From JAHHLP01 sp041609895 (GTDB lineage Bacteria > Bacteroidota > Rhodothermia > Rhodothermales > JABDKH01): 13,799 nt of DNA. This document shows positions 7,366 through 13,799 of this stretch, in pieces (position 1 is the stretch's first letter; the number at the start of each line of letters is the position of its first letter). The notes beneath the pieces are model-generated. The model saw nothing but the letters and a program-made list of their open reading frames with translations, had not been told where the DNA came from and did no database searches. The stretch spans positions 1 through 13,799 of the forward strand of contig JBFIPX010000078.1 in assembly GCA_041609895.1 (NCBI GenBank), read 5' to 3'. Made by a program: the position numbers and the translations under genes.

Positions 7366-9525
7366 CTACGCGGCAGTGATATTCTCGGATCGCTCGGGCG
7401 ATACGTTTGCCGGCAGGGTGAAGTAGATGGTTGTACCCTTGCCAACTCCGTCCGACTCCGCCCAAATCTCACCACCGTGAACATCGATGATGCGTCGCGC
7501 GAGCGCGAGTCCGATGCCGGAGCCTTCGACGTGGTGTTGCAGTCGATCAAAGACCCCAAAGATCCGCTCCAGGTTTCGCGAATCAATTCCCTCGCCGTTG
7601 TCCCTGACCCAGCATAGAACACGGCCATCGCGCTCTGACGCCCCAATCTCAATGCGCGGATTTCGCTGATCACCCATGAACTTGACGGCGTTGTCCAAGA
7701 GATTCTGCACCACCTGTACCAAACGTGTTCGATCGGCTGCCACGTAGGGTAGGTCCGCGTCAATCTTGACTTTGACGCCGTGCTTGACGATTCGGCCCGC
7801 CACCTGATCCACAGCGGCGCGCACGATCTCACCAAACGCCAATTCTTCAAGTGGATTTACCAGCCGGCCGACACGGGCGAGTTCCAATAGATCATCGAGC
7901 AAATGCAGCATCATTTTCGCTGCGTTATTGATCCGATCGATGGCCTGCACCGCACGATCGCTGACATTGGCCCGGTCATCCTCCAGCACTTCCATGAAGC
8001 CCCGGATAGTGATCAGTGGACTTTTGAGGTCGTGCGAAACGGTACGCGCAAAACGCTCCAGCTCACGGTTCTTTGCCTCGAGTTCTACGAGAAGGTCTTC
8101 ACGCTGCAACTCGGCCACTCGTCGATCTGTGATATCTCGAACCAGCCCTAGGACGGACTCGGCACGATCCGGAACGAGTCTCGCCTCATAGTGGCGAAGG
8201 GTGCCGTCAACCTCGAGTTCGTACTCAAACTCCTGTCTGTCGTTACTCCGCAGAGCATCTCGGATTGCACGCATGGTTCTGGCCGCAATCCCCTTAGGCA
8301 TGACTTCCTGGATTGTCCTCCCGAGGAATTGCTTCGGGTCCATCAACGTCTCGACGGTTTCTCCGGGAATGAAATCTCGGAACACGCCCTCTTTGGTGAG
8401 TCGGAACATCGCGTCGGGAACAGCCTGCACCACCGCTCGCTGATTCGCTTCGCTATCACGCAACGCCTCCTCGGCGACCTTGCGGTCCGTTATGTCGAGG
8501 AAGGTTAGCACGGCTCCCTCGAGCCCCTCAGACGAGTGGTCCGAAAGAGGCACAGCGGTGAATACGGCCCATGAGATCTCCCCGGAGGGACGCAGCGTCC
8601 CAAGTATGATCGGATCCTGCTTCTCACCCGAGCGAAGGCACTTGGTCGCAGGGAATTCGTCAGTAGGACACGTGACGCCATTCTCAAAGACCGTCCACGG
8701 CTCGAGATTGGTAATGTTGATCTCGGGCAGCTGCTCCTCCGTTACGCCCAGCATCTTCAGCCCTTCCTCGTTCGCCCGCACGACTTGACCACCACGGTCA
8801 ATCGTGATGACTCCCCCAGGGAAGACTTCGATGATGCGGCGGTTCAGTTCCTCGCTCTGGCGCAGGGCATCCTCTGCCTGCTTGCGGTCAGTAATATCGC
8901 GTCCAATCGACTGCATTCCGGTGACCGTGCCAGTGTCGTCGACAAAGGCGTGATCGGTCCACTCTTGCCACCGCCGGCTGCCGTCAGGCAGGATCGCTTC
9001 ATGCACAATAATTGCCTTGTCCTTATCCCGACCGAACGATGAGAGGTACTCTCTGATTGCGGGCCGCTCTTCTTCGGGAATCAGATCAACGAAACTGGTG
9101 CCAACCAATTCCTCCACCGTTCGTCCGAAATAGTCGGCATATGCACGGTTAACGAACGTGAGCGTGCCATCCGGCTTAAACTGACATACAAGATCGACAT
9201 TGTCCTCAACGAGGCTGCGATAACGATCCTGCGAGTCCTGCAGTTGATTAGCGGTCGATCGGGCTCCCACCACCACACTCTCGATAACCGAGACGAGAAC
9301 CAATGAGAGGAACGAGGCGACCAGACTTGCAATTTCGATCGGGAGACCATGCGCCAGCTCGGATCCCGAGACCAAGTGAAGACTCTGGACCAAGGCAATA
9401 GCGAGCAGCAGTGCAGTCAGAAACAACACGCGCCAGTCTCGCAGTCTGAGTGCCACCACTACCGACCACCCCGCGGCAACCGATACAACCAGAATCGATA
9501 TAATGAATAAAGTGTCGGGGCTCAC
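7366..9525 (-). CDS. Membrane histidine kinase with three PAS domains
   Basis: This is a 719-residue sensor kinase. The N-terminus has three hydrophobic segments (about 4-25, 32-52, 62-88) with very short loops, so sensing probably occurs in the membrane or cytoplasm. Three PAS domains follow: about 97-222, 223-350 and 355-470. Each ends in the repeated DITDRK/DITDRR signature typical of PAS-PAC units. The second has a PAS-subfamily insert around CPTDEFPATKC, with cysteines C286 and C296. A coiled linker leads to HisKA with H498 in SHDLKSPLI, then the ATP-binding domain with N608 and N612 in QNLLDNAVKF, D642 in RDNGEGID, and GSGIGLALA. The SHDLKSP form resembles kinases of the bacteriophytochrome/Cph1 group. 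The start is the GTG at 9525; no better in-frame start occurs before an upstream stop near 9573. No receiver domain or response regulator gene is adjacent. It diverges from a zinc-type exporter. Confidence 0.95.
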   Translation of the reverse strand: MSPDTLFIISILVVSVAAGWSVVVALRLRDWRVLFLTALLLAIALVQSLHLVSGSELAHGLPIEIASLVASFLSLVLVSVIESVVVGARSTANQLQDSQDRYRSLVEDNVDLVCQFKPDGTLTFVNRAYADYFGRTVEELVGTSFVDLIPEEERPAIREYLSSFGRDKDKAIIVHEAILPDGSRRWQEWTDHAFVDDTGTVTGMQSIGRDITDRKQAEDALRQSEELNRRIIEVFPGGVITIDRGGQVVRANEEGLKMLGVTEEQLPEINITNLEPWTVFENGVTCPTDEFPATKCLRSGEKQDPIILGTLRPSGEISWAVFTAVPLSDHSSEGLEGAVLTFLDITDRKVAEEALRDSEANQRAVVQAVPDAMFRLTKEGVFRDFIPGETVETLMDPKQFLGRTIQEVMPKGIAARTMRAIRDALRSNDRQEFEYELEVDGTLRHYEARLVPDRAESVLGLVRDITDRRVAELQREDLLVELEAKNRELERFARTVSHDLKSPLITIRGFMEVLEDDRANVSDRAVQAIDRINNAAKMMLHLLDDLLELARVGRLVNPLEELAFGEIVRAAVDQVAGRIVKHGVKVKIDADLPYVAADRTRLVQVVQNLLDNAVKFMGDQRNPRIEIGASERDGRVLCWVRDNGEGIDSRNLERIFGVFDRLQHHVEGSGIGLALARRIIDVHGGEIWAESDGVGKGTTIYFTLPANVSPERSENITAA

Positions 9526-9572
9526 CGGAGACTGAACATCAGATCGTGGCGATGGATCAAGATGAAGCTGCT

Positions 9573-9601
9573 ATTAGATGGATCGACCGCTTGATTGTCG
9601 C
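9573..9601 (-). promoter_or_regulatory. Candidate promoter for the three-PAS kinase gene
   Basis: On the minus strand GCGACA (9596-9601) is followed after 17 nt by TCTAAT (9573-9578), matching the primary-sigma consensus at 4/6 and 5/6. It would give a leader of about 40 nt before the GTG at 9525. It lies in the divergent space shared with the cation exporter gene. For that gene, only a possible -10 (TTTAAT, 9675-9680) without a good -35 was seen. Confidence 0.36.
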
Positions 9602-9725
9602 CTGAACCGGTAAAACGGCTGATTTTTTTAAGTCCTTCAGAGCCAAGTCGCTCCTCGGTGGCGAAGCGCAAGAGTTTAATCATTTTGGATTGATTTTGCA
9701 CAGTTTGCATGACGATCAGCACGCG

Positions 9726-10631
9726 ATGCCTGCAGCCGATCGGCCGGATCGGCGACGCCTCGCCGCCTCAATAGCGCTCAACCTCCTGATCACCGTCGCC
9801 GAAGTCATCGGCGGTATCATTTCTGGCAGCCTGGCTCTGCTTTCCGACGCCCTCCACAACTTCACCGACACAGCGTCGCAAGTGATCAGCTATGTGGCAC
9901 AGACTATTTCAAGAAGAGGTGCCACAGAGAGGCATACGTTCGGCTACGCGAGATTTGAGGTAGTAGCTGCCTTCTTCAACTTGGTGACACTGTTTGTCGT
10001 CGCGGTATTCCTGGCCAAGGAGGGAGTCGAGAGACTTATCGACCCGAATCCGATTCGTGGCGGTGTAATGCTTGGAGTAGCCGTCGCCGGCCTCTTCGTG
10101 AATGTTGCGTCGGCGCTGCTGCTCCGCCGCGACGCACGTCACAGCCTCAACATCCGATCGGCCTACTTGCACATCGTGACCGATGCCGTGTCGTCGGTAG
10201 CTGTCGTTGCGGGCGCTTTGGTCGTTATCACGCTAGGTTTTGAGCGAATAGACCCGATCCTCACGATTCTCATCTCGGCGTACATTATTTATCACGGCTA
10301 TGGGATGCTGAAGACGACCACCCGAATTTTGATGAACAGCACGCCGCCGGGCCTCAATCTCGAGGAAGTTACAAAGGTAATACGCGAAACCCCGGGCGTC
10401 CGGGGAACGCATCATGTTCACGTATGGCTGATCGACGAGAACACGGCGGCGCTGGAGGCTCACGTCGTGATCGAGAGCGTTGACCTCGAGGACATGGAGG
10501 GAATCAAGGCCCGAATCAAGGATCGACTAGCCGAGGAATTCTCGATTCAGCACTCCACTCTCGAGTTCGAACACGAAGGAATACTGGATCGAGCTAACTG
10601 CGAAGACGTCCACAACGATGTCGCTCACTAA
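9726..10631 (+). CDS. Cation diffusion facilitator (CDF) metal/proton antiporter, probably Zn2+ export
   Basis: This is an inner-membrane antiporter that exports divalent metal in exchange for protons. It has about six helices followed by a cytoplasmic ferredoxin-like domain of about 85 residues. From the first possible start (TTG at 9690, 313 residues), the transport-site residues are H56 and D60 in LHNFTD (helix 2) and H161 and D165 in LHIVTD (helix 5). This His/Asp pairing is the pattern of zinc-transporting CDFs (ZitB/CzcD type), not the Asp/Asp pattern of manganese ones. The C-terminal domain includes the family motif HHVHVWLID. I prefer the ATG at 9726 (301 residues); TTG codons at 9690, 9696 and 9705 would add a short tail containing a few histidines, and none has a clear ribosome site. 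The gene is divergent from a sensor kinase. The metal preference is inferred from motifs, not shown. Confidence 0.93.
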   Translation: MPAADRPDRRRLAASIALNLLITVAEVIGGIISGSLALLSDALHNFTDTASQVISYVAQTISRRGATERHTFGYARFEVVAAFFNLVTLFVVAVFLAKEGVERLIDPNPIRGGVMLGVAVAGLFVNVASALLLRRDARHSLNIRSAYLHIVTDAVSSVAVVAGALVVITLGFERIDPILTILISAYIIYHGYGMLKTTTRILMNSTPPGLNLEEVTKVIRETPGVRGTHHVHVWLIDENTAALEAHVVIESVDLEDMEGIKARIKDRLAEEFSIQHSTLEFEHEGILDRANCEDVHNDVAH

Positions 10632-10747
10632 CATCTACGATCGTCTTACAACGGCTCGAACAATCATACGGAAGACATTATTGCGAGCCGAGATCGTGCC
10701 CATTCAATAGCATCGGAGACGTCCCATTCATCGACTGATCGCCCGAT

Positions 10748-12331
10748 ATGAATAGAGACCAGATGATTGACCGTGTCGCGTCGTCGGATACTCCATGGGA
10801 CGTCGTGATCGTCGGTGGAGGCGCCACAGGACTGGGTGTGGCTGTCGAATCGGCCTCGCGTGGCTACGGGACGCTGCTGCTCGAGATGTCCGACTTCGCG
10901 AAGGGCACCTCCAGCCGCAGTACCAAGCTTGCTCACGGCGGGGTTCGCTACCTTCGACAAGGCAACGTCTCCCTGGTTTTGGAGGCGCTCAAGGAGCGAG
11001 GGCGACTCCTCCGAAACGCCCCCCACCTCGTTCGCGACCTCGCATTCGTCGTACCTGTTTATGACTGGTGGGACGGTCCCTTCTACGGAATCGGCCTTCG
11101 ACTATATGACTTGCTGGCGGGGCGAGAAGGCTTTGGAGCCTCCCGTAACCTGAGCCGCGAAGAAACGCTCAGGCGTCTGCCAACCATCGAGCCCGAGGGA
11201 CTGCGCGGCGGGGTCGTCTACTACGACGGACAGTTTGACGACGCGCGACTTGCGATCAATCTGGCGCAGACGGCTGTCGACCTTGGGGCCACCGTCGTCA
11301 ACTACCTTCACGTCACGGACATCACACATACCTCCGACGTTGTCAGCGGAGTCGTCGCAGTCGACCTCGAATCCGAGGCCGAATACGAAATCCCGGCGCG
11401 TGTGGTCATCAACGCCACTGGCGTCTTCACCGATTCCATCCGCACAATGGACGATCCTGAGGCCGAGCCTATGGTGCAGGCGAGTCAAGGGATTCACATC
11501 GTGGTCGACAGCTCTTTCATGCCGGGTGAGTCAGCCATCATGGTCCCAGAGACGGACGATGGGCGGGTGCTGTTTGCCATTCCATGGCACGACAGGATCG
11601 TTATCGGAACAACGGATACGCCGGTCGAACGGCCTACCCTGGAACCGCGACCGCTTCCCGAGGAACTGGACTTCGTGCTGCACCACGCTGCTCGCTATCT
11701 GACCAGGGATCCGTCACCGTCGGACGTACTCAGCACGTTTGCGGGTCTCCGGCCACTCGTTGGGAGCTCCGACGAAGGAAAGACGTCGGAGATTTCGCGG
11801 GATCACACCGTTCACATATCGAGGTCAGGACTGGTAACGATTACCGGGGGGAAGTGGACAACCTACAGGAAGATGGCGGAAGACACGATCGAGCAGGCCT
11901 CCATCGTGGCACAACTTGAAGAGCGACCGTGTGTCACACGCGAGATGCGCATTCATGGCTGGGTCGAGGAAGCTGACAACGAAGAACCGTTTTCGATGTA
12001 CGGTGCCGACGCGTGCGTTGTCGCGCAGATTTGCCGTGAGGTGGCGCAAGGCGAGAAGCCTCTTCATACCTCGCTGCCGTATCGACGTGGGGAGGTTGTC
12101 CACGCCGTAAGAAACGAGATGGCCCGAACGGTCGACGACGTTCTTGCCAGACGGCTCAGAGCACTTCTTCTCGATGCTCGAGCAAGCATCGAAATCGCCC
12201 CCGTCGTTTCGCAGATGATGGCCAACGAGTTAGGTCTGGGTGACGACTGGATCGGAGAGCAGACGAAGTCGTTCCGCGATCTCGCCAAAGGATATCTCGT
12301 TCCCTCGACGGTGAGCGGAGAAGACGCCTAG
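10748..12331 (+). CDS. glpD: FAD-dependent glycerol-3-phosphate dehydrogenase
   Basis: It oxidises glycerol-3-phosphate to dihydroxyacetone phosphate and passes electrons to quinone at the inner membrane, linking glycerol and lipid breakdown to respiration. The protein has 527 residues. The FAD-binding GGGATGLG is at residues 23-30, followed by the family block GTSSRSTKLAHGGVRYL (53-69). Later landmarks are IGTTDTP, GLRPLVG (R335) and GGKWTTYR (367-374), typical of the end of the DAO domain. A C-terminal helical domain (about 395-505) is the one specific to GlpD/GlpA. The start is taken as the ATG at 10748; an ATG five codons later is an alternative, and neither has a clear ribosome site. It lies 116 bp after the cation exporter on the same strand and stands apart from any glycerol kinase or facilitator gene in the window. 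No glycerol regulator was seen nearby. Confidence 0.95.
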   Translation: MNRDQMIDRVASSDTPWDVVIVGGGATGLGVAVESASRGYGTLLLEMSDFAKGTSSRSTKLAHGGVRYLRQGNVSLVLEALKERGRLLRNAPHLVRDLAFVVPVYDWWDGPFYGIGLRLYDLLAGREGFGASRNLSREETLRRLPTIEPEGLRGGVVYYDGQFDDARLAINLAQTAVDLGATVVNYLHVTDITHTSDVVSGVVAVDLESEAEYEIPARVVINATGVFTDSIRTMDDPEAEPMVQASQGIHIVVDSSFMPGESAIMVPETDDGRVLFAIPWHDRIVIGTTDTPVERPTLEPRPLPEELDFVLHHAARYLTRDPSPSDVLSTFAGLRPLVGSSDEGKTSEISRDHTVHISRSGLVTITGGKWTTYRKMAEDTIEQASIVAQLEERPCVTREMRIHGWVEEADNEEPFSMYGADACVVAQICREVAQGEKPLHTSLPYRRGEVVHAVRNEMARTVDDVLARRLRALLLDARASIEIAPVVSQMMANELGLGDDWIGEQTKSFRDLAKGYLVPSTVSGEDA

Positions 12332-12403
12332 CAATCGCCTTACATCATTCTACGCTTGCAATTCTATGGCCAGACGGATGACGACCGCACTGGATAACCC
12401 CGT

Positions 12404-12416
12404 CGCCTGAGTGGCG
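12404..12416. terminator. Weak hairpin between convergent glpD and hybrid kinase
   Basis: CGCC-TGAGT-GGCG forms a 4-bp stem in the 112-bp space between two converging genes. There is no T-tract. It is listed because both genes must end here and nothing better was found. Confidence 0.18.
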
Positions 12417-12443
12417 CTTACTCCCAGCTGACGATTCTTCCCT

Positions 12444-13709
12444 TCAGGCAGCCTTAGACAGCACGTGATCCATCATCCGGAACAGCTGCTGCTTCGTAAA
12501 CGGCTTACCGATGTATCCGTCAAAGCCCGCCTGAAGAAATCGCTCGCGATCGCCTGGCAGTGCATAAGCCGTTACGGCAATGAACGGTGTGGCTTCATAC
12601 CCGCTGAGTTTCCGGATATTCAGCATGACGTCCACGCCGGTTTCGTCTTCTCCGAGGTTGATATCCATCAGAACTGCCTCAAACTGGTTCTCGCGGGCCA
12701 AATTTAGAGCAGTGGTCCCGTCCGAGGCTGTCGACACTTCACATCGACTGCTCAGAAGGTGCTGCAGTAAAATCAACATGTCCGGATTATCCTCGACAGC
12801 GAGGACGCTCGGCTTCTCTTGCGGCTCCGACTGCTCATCGGAGGTAGAGGTAGTGGAACTGGTGGTCCGGCGGTCGGCCTGTACGACTTGCGCAAACGTA
12901 TCTGCGGCAGAACTGTCGATGACGCCAGGGATGGTAACGAGGAACGTGCTTCCGCGACCGGGTTCCGACTGCACGGCAATCTGCCCATTCATCAAGTCAA
13001 CCAGACGCTTGGTGATGGTCAGGCCCAATCCGACTCCGTCATAGCTTCGAGCCACGTCTGCCTCCTGGCTGAACGCATCAAACATCACCTCCTGAAAGGA
13101 GGGCCGAATACCGATACCGGTATCCGAGACGCGGATCTCGAGTGCGGAGCCAGCAGTTGTTACCTCGAGTTCGATGGAGCCATTGTCTGTGAACCGGATC
13201 GCATTCTCCAGAAGATTATGCACGATGCGATCGATCGCGGTGCGATCTACGGTAGCCACCAGATCCTGTGCTTCGTAATGAACCTTGAGTTCAACACCCT
13301 TGTCTTCGGCGGCTCTCCTCAGTCCACCTATCTCCTCCTCGATCTGCTGGGCGATGTTGACCTCATCGAGATGGAGCTTGTAGCTGCCTTCCTCGAGCAT
13401 CGAGAGATTGAGGATGGAATTGAGTGCGTCCATGAGCCTCTTGCCGCTGCGCTCGATAAACCCTAGAAACTTGCCGTGGCGCTCGGATAGCTCCTCCTCG
13501 AGGATTGACGCAAAGCCGACGATCGCAGCTAGCGGCGTTCGAATTTCGTGACTAAGGTTGGTCAAAACGGTCGACTTCATGGTGCCCAGTTTTTCCGAAT
13601 CGGAGAGCATTCGCTCGAGCTCTGCTACGCGGGCCTGAAGTTCGTCGACGCGGCTGCCTCGGTCCGGAGCCGCTGTGGCACCGGCGATCGGTTCTCTTTC
13701 CTGCTGCAT
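12444..13709 (-). CDS. Soluble hybrid histidine kinase with C-terminal receiver domain
   Basis: This 421-residue protein has no membrane segment and no recognisable sensor domain. A short probable coiled coil (about 20-45) precedes HisKA with H54 in LSHEIRTPL. The ATP-binding domain has N165 and N169 in HNLLENAIRF, D196 in DTGIGI, and GVGLGLTITK. A Ser/Thr-rich linker (about 265-300) leads to a receiver domain with E306/D307, phospho-accepting D349 in LMDINL, T380 and K402 in GKPF. All catalytic residues are intact. The ATG at 13709 is the only good start: an in-frame TGA lies 30 codons upstream (13797-13799) with no ATG, GTG or TTG between, so the short N-terminus is real unless there is a sequencing error. 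Input probably comes through a partner protein or the coiled coil. Phosphate may pass from D349 to an unlinked phosphotransfer protein. It converges on glpD. Confidence 0.94.
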   Translation of the reverse strand: MQQEREPIAGATAAPDRGSRVDELQARVAELERMLSDSEKLGTMKSTVLTNLSHEIRTPLAAIVGFASILEEELSERHGKFLGFIERSGKRLMDALNSILNLSMLEEGSYKLHLDEVNIAQQIEEEIGGLRRAAEDKGVELKVHYEAQDLVATVDRTAIDRIVHNLLENAIRFTDNGSIELEVTTAGSALEIRVSDTGIGIRPSFQEVMFDAFSQEADVARSYDGVGLGLTITKRLVDLMNGQIAVQSEPGRGSTFLVTIPGVIDSSAADTFAQVVQADRRTTSSTTSTSDEQSEPQEKPSVLAVEDNPDMLILLQHLLSSRCEVSTASDGTTALNLARENQFEAVLMDINLGEDETGVDVMLNIRKLSGYEATPFIAVTAYALPGDRERFLQAGFDGYIGKPFTKQQLFRMMDHVLSKAA

Positions 13710-13799
13710 GGGAGTCCGGCTTGAAGGACGGTTGTCGGTTTTCGGCGGTTCTGCAAGTGGCGGACCCGTCTGGTGGGACGGAACAGCGCGCCGCGATCA
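13710..13799 (-). other. Region upstream of the hybrid kinase gene, cut by the window edge
   Basis: Ninety bases upstream of the kinase ATG contain no supported gene. The kinase frame is closed here by a TGA at 13797-13799. The promoter and any upstream partner gene are probably beyond the edge. Confidence 0.5.

Noticed and set aside
7296..7850. A 184-codon minus-strand frame overlapping the end of the three-PAS kinase in another frame
   Set aside because: It overlaps the kinase ATP-binding domain, is rich in Arg/Ser, and shows no domain; it is a shifted frame of real coding sequence.
9591..9630. A T-run after CCG-GTAAAA-CGG as an intrinsic terminator on the plus strand
   Set aside because: The stem has only three base pairs, and no plus-strand gene ends nearby.
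12819..13466. A 215-codon plus-strand open frame opposite the hybrid kinase
   Set aside because: It lies wholly antisense to an intact kinase with all catalytic motifs, and its translation shows no domain. Long mirror frames are common in GC-rich coding DNA.
1..13799. Search for CRISPR arrays, insertion sequences, attachment sites, tRNA or rRNA genes
   Set aside because: No regularly spaced repeats, transposase or integrase coding, or RNA-gene-like cloverleaf was recognised by eye. A tRNA or Rfam scan was not possible here.

Overview
The window carries ten genes from what looks like a chromosome of a free-living, respiring Gram-negative bacterium. GC is moderate (roughly the high fifties percent by eye). 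The best lineage hint is the lactate-dehydrogenase-like malate dehydrogenase, whose sequence resembles, from memory, that of Salinibacter ruber. Several genes start with GTG or TTG, and most lack a clear Shine-Dalgarno sequence. Together these suggest the Rhodothermota/Bacteroidota neighbourhood. This is an inference, not a database result. No mobile element, CRISPR array, tRNA or rRNA was seen.

Layout. Positions 1-1594 (minus strand) hold nuoJ, nuoK and the first 236 codons of nuoL, membrane-arm subunits of respiratory complex I; the operon continues off the left edge. Positions 1796-4511 (minus) hold a six-helix membrane protein directly behind a DEDDh exonuclease fused to a GIY-YIG/UVR nuclease (a Cho/UvrC-like repair protein). 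Positions 4766-6100 (minus) encode a two-helix PAS histidine kinase. It diverges from malate dehydrogenase (6363-7295, plus). Converging on mdh is a second membrane kinase with three PAS domains (7366-9525, minus), which diverges from a zinc-type CDF exporter (plus, to 10631). Next comes an FAD-dependent glycerol-3-phosphate dehydrogenase (10748-12331, plus), convergent with a soluble hybrid kinase/receiver protein (12444-13709, minus).

How the genes fit together. Malate dehydrogenase makes NADH, complex I oxidises NADH, and GlpD-type enzymes feed electrons to quinone, so three genes or gene groups belong to respiratory carbon and electron metabolism. Three histidine kinases are interspersed among them, with no DNA-binding response regulator in the window. 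They are therefore orphan kinases, or part of a phosphorelay whose output lies elsewhere. Nothing here clearly amounts to a new biological system. The items most worth a second look are the exonuclease-GIY-YIG fusion with its membrane neighbour, the set of orphan kinases, the separation of nuoJKL from nuoI, and a few unexplained inverted and direct repeats in the gaps.
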